Under the pieces are notes generated by a model that was given only the letters and a program-made list of their open reading frames with translations, made no database searches and was not told the origin of the DNA. Both the position numbers and the translations under genes were made by a program. Positions 11,582-22,311 of a stretch of DNA of 64,000 bases are shown here, piece after piece. The stretch is from positions 20,496,001 to 20,560,000 of the forward strand of contig JARKIP010000011.1 in the NCBI GenBank assembly GCA_029990175.1, read 5' to 3'. This DNA is from Petunia secreta. Taxonomy: Eukaryota; Streptophyta; Magnoliopsida; Solanales; Solanaceae. The number at the start of each line of letters is the position of its first letter. Position 1 is the first letter of the stretch.

Positions 11582-12890
11582 TGATGTTTGATAATATTTG
11601 CCTATTTTACCTTAATATTTCCTCGCATTTTGATATGTTATTCGCCCATTGCACGAAATAATTGTGATTGTTTCGCTCACTTAGTGTGTTTGTGGTTTTA
11701 GGAATGGTTTGGATGAATACGAGTGCAAACGGAGCGAAGATGGATATAATCGAGCAAGAAATTGATGAACTTAGCTAATTGTGGAATATGGCATTAGAAG
11801 GCAAAGCTATGGTGCAAGCTATGGATCTGTCACAGCTTCAGACTTTGGAAAGCGATGAGCCATGCGACGCTTGGGGTATAGCGCACGACATCTAAAAGCC
11901 ATGAGTCATGTGACGCTTGCCCTGTGGCTTTTAGTTCAGCGGCCCCAACTTTTCCAACTTAGTTTAGGCTTTAGATTAACTTATAGGTAGATTTTGTAAA
12001 CAATATAAATAGCTTATTATTTCGTTTTTGGTTGGGGAGGTCAGATTATGGAGCAATTATTGAGTTCTTAACACATTGAACCAATGGTTTAATTCCTTTA
12101 CTTCATCTATTACAATCTTTCATATTTCTTCCATGAATTCTTGTGTTGTTATTATGAATATGCGTAGCTAAATATATCGTTCTAGGGTTAGAGCAAATAC
12201 ATGAAGGTTGATGTTTGAAAGTTGATTTCTACCTATTAATTTACCATTACGGATTGTTTATTCTTTCTTGAGCTTAATTGTTTGGTTATAGAGGCCTGAT
12301 AATTGAACACTATCTACGGTTTACAAGTTGAACTCGACAGAGGGAACTTGTGAATGCACATAAGAAAGAATAGGGCTTGATTGTGAACCTGGGCATCAGG
12401 GAATCGATTTGCGGGTAGGATAGACATATACCTATTCGCCTTGCTTAGCTAAATACAGATTTCTTTAACGCATGCATGTGATTTAATTCCATAGACATAT
12501 AGGCGTTAGAGTAGCTTGTATAGACTCGTAAAGAATCGACAGGTTTTCACGAATATAATTAACTTGTTAGTTAGCAATCTAGGAAATCAAGAAGTAGAAT
12601 CCACTGAAAAACTCAACTGGATTGTTTGTAACTTTGACTCTGGACCGCTTCTCTTTTATTGATAATAACTCATAATTTGCTCTCCATTACTTGACTTCAG
12701 TTACTTGTTTTTAATTATTGTTTTCCTTAGTTAGTAAAATCTACAATCATCGAAAAAGATCCCTGAATAGTTTGTAGGAAATTGTTTGCTAGAATTCAGT
12801 CTGAACAATAGTCCTCGTGTGAACGATATTCAACTTATCACTTTATTACTTGTCAACCACGTATACTTCCATGTGCGTTTGGGAGAAACA
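11582..12890 (+). repeat. Solo LTR of an Athila/Tat-type gypsy element
   Basis: A 1309-bp unit begins TGATGTTTGATAATATTTG and ends GTGCGTTTGGGAGAAACA, with TG...CA termini and a perfect 5-bp duplication (CCTCT) on both sides. No internal region or second LTR is present, so it is a solo LTR left by recombination between two LTRs. Its end matches the LTR end at 2233-2251, so both come from related elements. It sits in element A's gag. The stretch contains no gene. Confidence 0.9.
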
Positions 12891-12895
12891 CCTCT
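12891..12895 (+). repeat. Target-site duplication, right copy (CCTCT)
   Basis: Identical to 11577-11581. Element A's gag continues from 12896. Confidence 0.9.
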
Positions 12896-13272
12896 ATTAG
12901 GAGCTACATGTAGAGTATCAGTTGGGGTGGCATTGTTTCTCATCGGGGCTGCTTCCAATGAGCTACGAAATTTAGTGTTGAAATTTGCCTATTCGGCGAA
13001 TTGCTTCTGGAGTTGTTGTAAGGTATATATAACGCAGACTTGGAATGGGTCGTTCGAACATGATAAAGAAGGGTCAACTGGAGGTGGAGGAGGAGGTGGA
13101 GCCAAGGTGTTTGGTGGTAGTGGAGGCGCAAACGTCTCATTATTAACCTGCCCAACGGGGCGTTGTTGGTTTCCGTCAATAGTTTCTTCGTTGCTAGCCA
13201 TTGCTAAGGATCTGACGTATTAAAGTCAACAAAGGTGACACACAACTTGGAACAAGACGTTATTGCTTGAAT

Positions 13273-13289
13273 CTCTACAGACGGCGCCA
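13273..13289 (-). other. Primer-binding site of element A
   Basis: On the minus strand the site reads TGGCGCCGTCTGTAGAG, three bases inside the LTR end. It starts with the TGG expected of a site complementary to a tRNA CCA end. I do not name the tRNA with confidence. Confidence 0.75.
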
Positions 13290-13292
13290 ATT

Positions 13293-13830
13293 TGTATTGG
13301 CCTAAATCAGATTAGGACAACAAATTAAATTTATGACAGGTTTACAAGCAAAGACTAGTATCAAAGTTGCTTAAAAAGTAGTGAATCAAAATAAATAACT
13401 GAGTGATAAGAACAAGAAAATAAAATTCAAATATCAACTGTTTGAGTACACAATTTGGCAGAGTTTTAGTATATATTTCTAGATGTTTACAATATAAAAT
13501 AAAATGTTATTTATAGGTCACTGAATCGGAGAAATTCAGTCACTTTCTCTATGTTCTCGTCGTGGAGTCACCCATATTTTTAATCCCTTGAAGGTGAATT
13601 AGTGGGCTGAGATCATGGGGTAACCACCCTGCTGAAATAGGAACGGTCCACCGAGGCTAAAATCTCTACCTTAGGGACGCGAGCCTGTTGTTCACCGTAG
13701 CAATTATCTCCCGGGGTATATCAAGAACTGCGACCTCGGGTTTCACCTCGGTGGCCATGTTGTTTGCCTCGGGTACAAATGTGTGAGTCTCTGTCAGACG
13801 TGTTCTGAATAATGCATTCAAGGCGCCACA
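13293..13830 (-). repeat. 5' LTR of element A (outer edge uncertain)
   Basis: The inner edge is clear: on the plus strand TGTATTGGCCTAAATCAG begins at 13293. This matches the reverse complement of element B's LTR end (TGTGTTGGCCTAAATCAG). The body is diverged from B's LTR but shares the 'gcctcgg' style. The outer edge is placed at a CA near 13830 by length only. No second LTR of A is available for comparison. Confidence 0.6.
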
Positions 13831-14261
13831 GAAGCAGACCATTTTCCACCCAATATAAGGTGTAGCTAAAATTGGATGAATACAAACTTCATCATACCAA
13901 TCAAGGAAAAGATGGTTGATAACAAAGATAACAACAACCTATTCAGTACCAATTCAAGAAAATAAAGAAGAATCGGCTCAAAATCATCAGAGATCTCTCA
14001 ATGGCAAAGATAACTAGGCCATTCGCAAGCTGAGCCTACATGAGCAGTAAAATTACAGTAAGCAATAATCAATTGATATAAGATAATAATGCTGCAATTA
14101 ACGGGCTAACCTTATTACCAAAAATCCAGCACTGAGATCAGAACTGATATATGAGAGAAAAGAAACAAGATACCATCAAAATTATCAAAATGGAGGTGCT
14201 GATGAAAGCTATTGAGGGGGTCACGTGCAGAATTAAAAAAAAATGACACAAAGTAGGTCTT
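13831..14261. other. Spacer, no recognised feature
   Basis: AT-rich sequence with frequent stops in all frames. I see no domain, repeat or RNA gene in it. Confidence 0.4.
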
Positions 14262-14573
14262 AGCTCCCGTTTGGACAGAGTTTTTGGAGGAATTTTTTGG
14301 GAGTTTTTGGGCAAAAAAGTGTTTGTTTATGCTTTTTGAGCAAAACTTATCCCAAAAACTCCCGAAAATTCAAAAACTGGTATTGAGCTGTTTTTGGGCC
14401 AAAAACTAACATTTACACATCAAATTTCATTTCCATAAGAGCTCAAAGGTTCTTTAGAGCCAAAAAATTTGTTCCCAAAAAATATGTCCAAACACTTTTT
14501 TATTTTCATATCAAACTTCACCAAAAAAATATTTCCCAAAAAATATTTGGGAATCTATGTCCAAACGCTAGCT
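14262..14573. mobile_element. MITE with CCGTTTGGACA-type inverted ends
   Basis: An approximately 310-bp A/T-rich unit. The left end (CCCGTTTGGACA, 14265-14276) is the inverted complement of the right end (tgtccaaacg, 14559-14568). The interior is rich in 'ccaaaaa' and 'tttttgg' and can fold on itself. Flanks share AGCT close to both ends, but the exact duplication is unclear. It has no coding capacity. hAT or Mutator origin cannot be decided by eye. Confidence 0.7.
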
Positions 14574-14912
14574 TAATATCCTCCCACTGCATGAAAAATT
14601 GCTTCTACTAGGAAATACGTATAGTGATTAACCAGCCAACCCATCTGTCTCTCACACTGACTATGTCTTTCTTCTTTGCTTATGTACTAGCTAACGTCGT
14701 TTATAAAACTATTTTAACTTCCTACGTTACTCTGTATTTTTTGTTATCTGTCTTTTTTTTTTTTTTCTTGTATATTTTCATCCTAATTTTTTGTTTATAG
14801 CTGATAAAGCTTACTCCTATAAAATGAAAAAATATATAAGTATATTCCAATTGACGCTTGCTGTTAAAACTCCGCAAGTAACTAACTATTCCTCGATCAT
14901 CACTCTAAAAAG

Positions 14913-15119
14913 TACTTCGTTGTTTCAGTTTATATGAGCATATTCTATTTTTAATTTAAAAATAATTTAATTTTAAATTTATTATTGTACAGTTAATGAG
15001 AATATGTAGTTATACAAATATTAATGATTTATTTAAGATTATAAATTTTAAAAGTCTTTTAATTCTTACTAAGTTGTATGCCAAATAAAAAGGTTCACAT
15101 AAATGAAATAGATGGAGCA
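14913..15119. mobile_element. Stowaway-like MITE (decayed)
   Basis: The left end reads TACTTCGTTGTTTCAGTTTA and the right end AATGAAATAGATGGAGCA. These are degraded versions of the Stowaway ends (TACTCCCTCCGTTTCA and complement), with TA at the left boundary. The 'ggttcacataaatgaaa' stretch at the right is typical of the family. Non-coding. Confidence 0.65.
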
Positions 15120-16688
15120 ACTGTTTCTCAAATCTCCGTCTTATGATTCACCTTGATGGTGGGATCAGTTTCCTTCAATTAGTTCACTTCTCACTTGGAA
15201 AAAGCCCAAATTTTAAGTGCATAAATAATGGGAAAGTCAACAATTTTGTCTCTGACCAAGGTCAAATGAGCTCATTGGGTTTTACAAAAGAAAGGGTCCC
15301 ATATCAAGTGCCCGTTAATCCACATAGACAACCTTCACAACAAATGGGTAACGACAGTTATCTGACTTAATGAAGCAATCACATTTTTTGCATAAACTTT
15401 TCTATAGTCATTCTCTTGGTCAATTTTAAAAAATAGAATAAAAAAGAAGATTTAGTAGCGCATTAAATAACCTAATTAGCTCGCTTGAAACAGTAGCATT
15501 ACAGTGGGGGATTGCGGAAGAAGAGAGGAGTAGTGGAAATCAAGCTCACCTATTAGATTATAAACTCTGACCTTGAGTTACCAATTTGGCCACCCAACTC
15601 GAGAAGGTTTGAGCAAGTAGTCTCAAACTAGCAAAATTAATACGTTGATTGAGTAATTTAATCAAGGACAGTGAGTTGGTTGAACAAAAATAATCCTTCA
15701 AAACTTGGGAAACGGGTTACACAAACTGTAATATGACGGATTGATTTTACACTACATTGACCATTTTAAAGAATAGTTAGACTTAATTCTTTAACTAAAA
15801 TACGGTAGTAAAGAATAACTTGGTTTGGACTTTGGATAACTGTGTTATCACTTAGCATGACACACCATTCAATCCATAATCAATACAAATTTTAGGCTAA
15901 CTAGATCATGTCCTATTCCTTAATTTAACACGTTTTGGCTCCCATTTACCAACCACCTACTTGACACCCCTAGATAAAACTCAAAAGATAAAAATCAGGC
16001 TTGTCCTTACTCGATAAGTGTTAATCTTGTTACTTTACTACTATGTCATAGTTCAAAAACATGTTAACGTCAAAACCATCCAACAATAAAATTAAAATTT
16101 ATAGTTGAGTGTTGAAGCTGGACTATCATCACTATTTCAAAATAATTGCTTTACGCACTCGAGTTTAAGCTTGACCGCATTTTCAAGTGCTGCTAGATAT
16201 TTGAAGTTTCTTTCTCGTGAAATTGACACTTAATTAGAAGCATTAGATAACTAATCAATTTTCATCAATCAAAGAAATTGACTACAACTATACAAGTCAG
16301 TTTCAGAACAAACGTGGCTCTTTTTTATTTAAGCTTCCACAGATAAGTTTGTTTTATACTGGGCACCGTCCATTTGACGTTCCAATATATCAAGGGTTTG
16401 GTAACAAGTTATCCGGTGATTACAATGATGTGAATCTAATTATACCGCTGAGTAAATAAGGAAATTTTACGTAAATAGTCGTTATAAATAGAATGCATAA
16501 ATTATGCCCATAATATGCAACAATATGTATCAATTATGCAGAAATTGGTTTTTTTTTTTTTAAATTGATCTAGCATTGTTCATGCAGTATAATTTTTCTA
16601 GTAAATAATGATGTGATTGTTTAGTTGATAGTCTTTTATTGGTATTTATGTATTGGATTAAATATAAGATATACATGATATAATATGT
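15120..16688. other. Spacer, no gene recognised
   Basis: AT-rich low-complexity sequence left of element B. A short open frame at 15143-15370 has no motif and no good gene context. I see no RNA gene or repeat unit. Confidence 0.4.
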
Positions 16689-16693
16689 GAAAA
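16689..16693 (+). repeat. Target-site duplication of element B, left copy (GAAAA)
   Basis: Matches GAAAA at 38125-38129, directly beyond B's 3' LTR. Confidence 0.85.
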
Positions 16694-17274
16694 TGTATTG
16701 GATAAAAAGTCACCGAGGCCTCAAACAAGGCCTCGGAGCCCAACACGAAGTCCACTCCACGAGGCAAACCTTCGAGGGAAGATTGCTTGTCTCCTTGCCC
16801 CGGGAAATCGCCTCAGAGAACGAGGAGAAGTGAACTCAAAGTATTAAGCTCGGAGCAAGCACCATAACAACGTAGCCCTGAGCAGATGTAGAGCCTCAGA
16901 AAATGAAGTCCAGCCTTTGTAACTGTCGACCATTGCCCTAACATTTAAGAGGACGGATCGCGAGTCATTTACAATCATGTACGGAGTAATAGCCATAAAG
17001 GCACAATTATGATATTTACAACGTCATTTTTTCCTCCCGATTATAAATAGGACTCATTTGTAAACAACAGGGACACGTTCAATACAATACTGAATTCTAC
17101 TTTTACTTGTTGTCTCGTTTGTCATTAACTTATTTCTGGCCTCGTTACTTTTTCAAAGCCTTTCATTCAGTTCGAATTCAGCTTTAGCTCGAATATCACT
17201 TCGATACAAACAAATTATCATTTAAATCTAATACAAATTCAATTTGTTGTCCTATCCTGATTTAGGCCAACACA
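16694..17274 (+). repeat. 5' LTR of element B
   Basis: 581 bp, from TGTATTGGATAAAAAGTCACC to TTTAGGCCAACACA. It aligns closely with the split 3' LTR (29255-29715 plus 38024-38124). The main difference is a stretch of about 20 bases near 16855-16875 that is missing from the 3' LTR. A likely promoter lies in the second half ('tataaatag', 17042-17050). Confidence 0.9.
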
Positions 17275-17277
17275 AAT

Positions 17278-17292
17278 TGGCATCGCCTGTGG
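17278..17292 (+). other. Primer-binding site of element B (mutated)
   Basis: Reads TGGCATCGCCTGTGG, three bases inside the LTR, compared with TGGCGCCGTCTGTAG in element A. The differences include CpG-type transitions, consistent with decay of methylated DNA. Confidence 0.7.
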
Positions 17293-17346
17293 CGATTTGG
17301 TAATAACGTTTGTTCCGAAGTCGAAGCTTTTCCAGATTTATATAAA

Positions 17347-17940
17347 ATGCCGATAGCCTCGACATGTCAAAAATCAGCAAACGTCATAACTAGAGGTATA
17401 GAAATAAATGGTATCAATCATTCCTCGACGAGGAAGCTTGCGAAACTCTCAACCAATATGGAGAAAAGAACCAAAATGGGAAGAATCTGCGAAGAAATCA
17501 TTTTCGACGAAGGAGACCATCACGAGGCAATGGCCCCTCATCATGAAGCTTTGGTTATCACCTTAAGGGTCAATGATTCAGATGTAAAACGAGTCCTAGT
17601 AGACCCTGGGAGTTATGTAAATATAATCAATCTCAGAGTCATTGAACAGATGAGGTTGAAGGACCTTGTCGTCCCGAAAGTGACCACCTTAGCAGGGTTC
17701 AATAACTCCGTGGAAAAAACTCTAGGGAAAATCACCCTCATAACCGCCACCGGGGGGGTTGACAAAGAAACAACTTTCTAAATAATGAACGAGGACATGG
17801 CATACAATATTATCCTCGGAAGACCTTAGATTCATGAAATAGAAGCTGTCCCGTAAACCTTTCATCAAGTCCTTAAGTTTCCCACCCCATGGGGAATTCA
17901 TACAATTCGAAGTGACCAGTCAGTGGCTCGAAAGTGCTAT
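17347..17940 (+). pseudogene. Element B protease (gag missing)
   Basis: An open frame (17347-17781) contains 'MAPHHEALVITLRVNDSDVK' and the active-site segment 'RVLVDPGSYVNII' (17590-17630). The frame then changes, with 'NEDMAYNIILGRP' at 17790-17828 followed by stops. The protease begins only about 70 bases after the LTR, so the whole gag gene, which occupies about 1.7 kb of coding sequence in element A, has been deleted. This is a retropepsin-type aspartic protease. Confidence 0.8.
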
Positions 17941-18109
17941 GCATTCGCTTCGCAAATAGAAACACGTGACCTCGAGCGCTCGGTCGGGGAGAGCTCGCCC
18001 TAAAGAGAAATTACCCAAAAATGGGAATAGAGAAGTCCAACCTTCATCCAAGAACCTCGAAAGCAAAAAGCCAAGGATTAAATGGTGGAAGAGTTGGAAT
18101 CTCATGCAT

Positions 18110-18720
18110 AATCAGAAGAGTTCCCGAAAAGAAAAATATTCGTGGGCTCGGAACTGGCCGATTAGCCGCTTTGAGTCGATTCATTTCGAGGTCATTAGAG
18201 CAGTGCCATAAGTTCTTTTCTGTCTTAAAGAAGAATACTTTCTTCGAATGGACGCCCGAGTGAAGGGAGGCCTTGAAAGAGCTGAAACATTATTTAGCCA
18301 ACTCTCTGTTGTTGGCCAAACCAAATGATGGCAAGACCCTGTTTGTTTACCTAGCTGTCTCCAAGGTGTCAGTAAGTATTATTTTAATTCGACAAGAAGA
18401 AGGGAAGCAGCAGCCAATATACTATGTCAGCAAGGCCTCCTTGATGCTGAAATAAGGTACCCGCATTTAGAAAAATTAGCCCTTGTATTAGTCATTGCTG
18501 CTAGGAAATTACACCCTTACTTCCAATGTCATCAGATAGCAGTAGTGACGACTTTCCCCTTGAGAAGTATATTGCATAAGCCAGAGTTGTCAGGGAGATT
18601 GTATCGGTGGGCAGTCGAGCTGAGTGAGCATGACATCGTATATAAACCCCGCACAGCCATCAAGTCTCAAGTGCTGGCCGATTTCGTAGCCAATTTCAGT
18701 GTTAAACTTCTTCCCAAGGC
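18110..18720 (+). pseudogene. Element B RT remnant and RNase H
   Basis: The text jumps from the start of RT ('KIFVGSEL' region, about 18135-18152) straight to the end of RT ('GRLAALSRFISRSLEQCHKF', 18166-18225) and then to RNase H: 'LFVYLAVSKVSVSIILIRQE' (18336-18396), 'QQPIYYVSKASL', 'TTFPLRSILHKPELSGRL' and 'VLADFVANFS' (18670-18700). All catalytic RT motifs, including Tyr-Ile-Asp-Asp, are gone. Frame shifts and a stop after 'NTFFEWTPE' break the rest. Confidence 0.8.
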
Positions 18721-18759
18721 AGAAAAAAAGAGTCTATCTTCTAAAGGTCCTACCCCCAG

Positions 18760-19165
18760 AGTATGGAAGCTTTACATAGATGGAGCAGCCAACTCCAACA
18801 GTTTGGGACAGGCCCCCACTAGGGAGAAGTTAAGGCATTCAATGAAATCTGAGAAGTTGACCAATAATGAAGCCGAATATGAAGTCGCCATAGCAGGATT
18901 AAAGTTAGCCAAAGAGATGGGAGTTGAAAATGTAGAGTTGAGATGCGACTCACAGCTAGTGGTGAACCAAGTTCTCGGTGGATATACGGCTCGAGAGCCC
19001 AGAATGAAGCAACTCGTGGCAAGAATGCAACAAGCGCTTGAGGCCTTTCAAGAATAGAAAGTCATGCAAGTACCCCGAGAGGAGAACGTCGAGGCCGATG
19101 CTCTAGCTCATCTGGCCTCAGTAGTGTCAGCAGACGACTCTGGGACTGATGCCACAGTTATGGTT
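18760..19165 (+). pseudogene. Element B second RNase H domain (aRH)
   Basis: Starting 'VWKLYIDGAANSNS' and continuing 'KLTNNEAEYEVAIAGLKLAK', 'NVELRCDSQLVVNQVLGGY' and, after a stop at 19057, 'PREENVEADALAHLAS'. The four acidic residues of RNase H are visible: Asp in YIDG, Glu in NNEAEYE, Asp in RCDSQ and Asp in EADAL. A short deletion lies after 'NSNS'. A second RNase H right before the integrase identifies the Tat lineage. It would cut RNA in RNA-DNA hybrids during replication. Confidence 0.8.
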
Positions 19166-20445
19166 CTCACGTCGGCCATAGGAAAAATGAAGCTGGAAGT
19201 GAATATGGTGAATCGACATTGAGACTAGCGAACAAAATTCATCTCTTATCTAGAGTCGGGGACTCTACCACCAGACAATAAAGAAGCGGCAAAATTCAGG
19301 AAACAAGTTGTCGCGTACACAATAGTGTATGGACAGCTATACAAAAATCTTTATTGCGGCCTGACGGCCAAATGTCTAGGCCCCGGAGAATATGAATACG
19401 TGATGAGAGAAGTGCACGAGGGAACATGTGGCAACCACTCAGAAGCCAAAGCCCTCATTCGCAAACTGCTCTGAGCCGGCTATTACTGGTCCGAGATGAG
19501 CGAGCATACCAGAGTGTTTGTTAGGAAGTGCGATAAATGTCAAAGGCATGCTTCTATGATTCACCAACAAGCCGAGCCCTTGCACTCGGTAGTTTCACTG
19601 TGGCCCTTCATGAAGTGGGGGATGGATATCATAGGACCTTTTCCCAAAGCAAAAGGCAATCTCAAGTACATATTTGTGCTCGCTGAATATTTTTCCAAAT
19701 GGATCGAGGCAGGAGCCTTTGCTAGGGTAAGATAGAAAGAAGTTATAGATTTCATATGGAAGAATATCATATGCTGGTTTGGAGTCCCAAAAGAAATTAC
19801 TTGTGACAATGGTACGCAATTCGTTGGTTCGAAGGTCACAGTTTTTTTCAAAAAGCAGGGAATTAAAAGGGTAACCTCGACACCCTACCATCCAAGTGCC
19901 AATGGACAGGCTGAATCGTCAAATAGGATAATTGATGACAACCATAAAAAGAGGATGGACGAAGCCAAGGGTTCGTGGCCTTATGAGCTTCCAGAAGTAC
20001 TATGGGAAATGAGGACAATGGAGAAGAACAGCACTGGAGAAACACCATTCTCTCTCATTTACGGAGTCGACTCATTAATTTCTGTCGAGGTGGGGGAGCC
20101 AAGCCTCTGCTATGCACACTCCTCCGAGGAGTCAAATAAAAAAGCAATGAGGATAGAGCTGGATTTGTTTGTGGAACGAAGAGAAATGGTGCTGGTACGA
20201 TTGACAGCCCAAAAACAACGAATCGAGGCCTACTTAGACAGAAAACCTAAGCTCCGAGATACGTCTTAAGAGCCTCGAATCAAATAGCAAAAGAGAAAAA
20301 CGCAGAAAAATTGGCCACCAATTGGGAAGGCCCCTACCGGGAGAAAGCGATTGTAGGAAAAGGATCCTATAAGCAAGCAGATCTTAAGGGGAAACAAAAA
20401 CCTTTGAATTGGAATGTATCCAATTTAAAGAAATATTACTTCTAA
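19166..20445 (+). pseudogene. Element B integrase
   Basis: The zinc-binding part is His-His-Cys-Cys ('REVHEGTCGNHSEAKALI' at about 19407-19460 and 'KCDKCQRHA' at 19525-19551). The core has 'KWGMDIIGPF' (first Asp), 'ITCDNGTQFVG' (second Asp) and 'PSANGQAESSNR' (Glu), so the D,D,E triad is still present. The tail has 'TGETPFSLIYG' and 'EESNKKAMRIELDL'. Stops at about 19472 and 19733 and near 20267 inactivate it. The order and proximity to aRH match element A. Confidence 0.85.
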
Positions 20446-20848
20446 CCACACGAAGCGTGCTACCGAGGTTAACAGTGCTCGAGTCTTCATCCTTCACCCC
20501 CGAACACTAGGGGTGACAAGGGAACGGAATCAATCTACGATTGACTCACGGAGCTCGCAGCTCAATTACTCTTCGGAAAAATAACTCAGACTCGGGGACT
20601 TGGTCCCGAAGTTTGAGATCTTTGCCCGAAGCGGCTTCTTGTAAAACAAAATTTGCCTAAGTATAACTAGGCCTCGTGTAATTGACTCAATTATTATCAA
20701 TGGAATAAGAATCGATTTATCTTTTTATCCATTAAACTTTTGGTCTCGGCTCGAGGGCGAGACGTGGCCCTAAGCTAGCTCTCTAAGCACATTCAAAGTC
20801 TTGCAAGCAAACGAAAAGAAATAGTGGATTCTTAAAACAGTCATGTAT
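20446..20848. other. Spacer between convergent genes of element B
   Basis: Non-coding sequence between the integrase end (plus) and the antisense gene end (minus), equivalent to 5664-6559 in element A. No domain seen. Confidence 0.5.
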
Positions 20849-22306
20849 TCACAAGGCCCGGAGGCCAGAATAATTACAAAAAAGTAGCCCGAATGCACAA
20901 AAGCAAAAAACTAACGAGCATTTACTTATGATCACTATCACTACCCGAGGCCTCACCTTTAGATGAGCTGTCGCTTCTCGAATGAAGTCGGTCCAAAAGC
21001 CCCCGAGCGTAGCAACGTCAACCTTGGCTTTGGCAATCTCATTATCCAAGCTAATCCACTTTTACACTATTCAAGGGTCCTCAGCTTGGTCTGAATGATT
21101 TTCCAGTTTATATCGACCTTCACTCGGGTAGCCCTCAAATCCAACTTAGCCCTGAACTTGGATTTGAGCGCGGAGGAAGAGGCTGGTTTCTTAGCCCGAA
21201 GGATCTCCACTTCAGCTACAAGAGCTTTATTCTTAGCCTCAACCTCGACCACTTTCGAGGTAACTAGTGAAGTTTTTACTTCGAACTGGTTGGTCAAACC
21301 CCTAAGCACTGCACCGGCTGCGTCAGCTTGCTTCCGAAGCTCAGCTTGATGACTTTCTTCCTAGGAGCTCCTCTCGGCCAAAAGGCTTGTAACTTCACCA
21401 CGGGCCTAAGAAAGATCGGCACCAAGTTGCTCGACCTCCCTCTGAGATCGACCCAAGTTAGCCTCCGAGTTGGTGAGCTGCTCTTCAAGCTCAGCCACGC
21501 GAGCCTCTAGCACGTTCTTCCGACGATCTCACTCTTCCCGACCCGGTGAAGGTGCGCTACTCACTGAGCTTCGACTTCAGTTGCCTTCATGGCTTAGACA
21601 TAGCCCTACAATCAAAGGGAAAAGGTCAAAGACAGGAAAAATTCTTAAAATAAAAAACAAGCAGAATAAAATCTTACATGGATTGCATGCTGAGCCGAGT
21701 AAGCCATAAAATCATCCGAGGGGATGTTCTTCAGGCGGTCGTTCTCTAAAGGCCCAAGCAACCCATGCAGCTGATGGCGACCCCCATGCTATCATCCAAT
21801 AGGCACGCATCTATTATAACTGGGATTCGTCTAATCCCTTGGGAGAGGTTCGTCTTAGCGCGAGGCGGATTAGCGCTCGCCTGCCTCGCAGGTGAGGTAG
21901 CCTCGGCAAGTTTGTTGGCTCCCTCGGTGGATCTCACCACGCTCGACTCCAAGCCCTCGCGAACCTCATAAACCACGCGGCTTAGCTCTTTCACGGTCGT
22001 CCCCTTAACCACGCTCCGAACCAGCACATCATCTGGTTTATCTATCAACCTTCGCCGGGGGGGCTTAGTCGATTCAACCCGAGGAACTTTAGCCTTGGCT
22101 GGCTTCTTAGGCGTATCGCCTTTTCCCTATGAACCTGAAAAGGAAGAAACACATTACTCGAAGGAGAGAACAAAAGAAAAAGTACAAAAAGAAGAAAGGA
22201 TTGCCTCTCGAGGCCTGAGTAAGAGTCTCAACAGACTCCTCAATAAGATGCAAACTAGCATCAGAATCTGGGACATCGACGACTTCAGCTCGCCGTCCCA
22301 GACTCC
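20849..22306 (-). pseudogene. Antisense gene of element B, C-terminal part (coiled coil)
   Basis: Read on the minus strand from 22306: a segment that continues in frame from the other side of element C ('RRAEVVDVPDSDASLHLIEE', 22283-22224), Lys/Arg-rich and Ala-rich linkers, then coiled-coil stretches ('LTNQFEVKTSLVTSKVVEVE', 'NKALVAEVEILRAKK', 21300-21210) and an end near 20849. Many stops. It is equivalent to 4200-5663 in element A. Function unknown. Its direction is opposite to the pol of its own element. Confidence 0.65.
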
Positions 22307-22311
22307 GCCTC
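22307..22311 (+). repeat. Target-site duplication of element C, left copy (GCCTC)
   Basis: Repeated at 27777-27781. Removing element C and one copy rejoins the antisense gene of B in frame across the site, which supports the boundary. Confidence 0.85.

Larger units (their letters stand above)
10211..13201 (-). pseudogene. Element A gag, interrupted by a solo LTR
   Basis: The gag start is at 13201 on the minus strand ('MASNEETIDGNQQRPVGQ', then a proline-rich run), about 90 bases inside the LTR. It runs to 12896, is interrupted by the solo LTR at 11582-12890, and resumes at 11576. Core gag appears at 11336-11034 ('KKYNGITDPIEHVTKFMAMV', 'TLEKGALRWYMHLPSESIS'). The C-terminal part is at 10531-10211 ('LHCEFHVDYGHCTEDCKALR', a Cys-His knuckle-like region). 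Stops and frame shifts occur between all parts. Gag would form the virus-like particle. Confidence 0.8.
3005..13830 (-). mobile_element. Element A: Tat-lineage Ty3-gypsy retrotransposon, 3' LTR lost
   Basis: Minus-strand order is 5' LTR (about 13830-13293), primer site, gag, protease, RT, RNase H, second RNase H, integrase, then an extra gene running the opposite way (3021-5663). The domain order protease-RT-RNaseH-integrase marks Ty3-gypsy. The second RNase H after the canonical one, together with an antisense ORF downstream of pol, marks the plant Tat/Ogre/Retand lineage. All reading frames are interrupted, no 3' LTR is found, and a solo LTR interrupts gag. It is a dead copy, related to element B but with clearly diverged LTRs. 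Confidence 0.85.

Noticed and set aside
15143..15370. 75-residue ORF in the spacer
   Set aside because: No domain, no gene-like context and AT-rich surroundings; length is within chance expectation.
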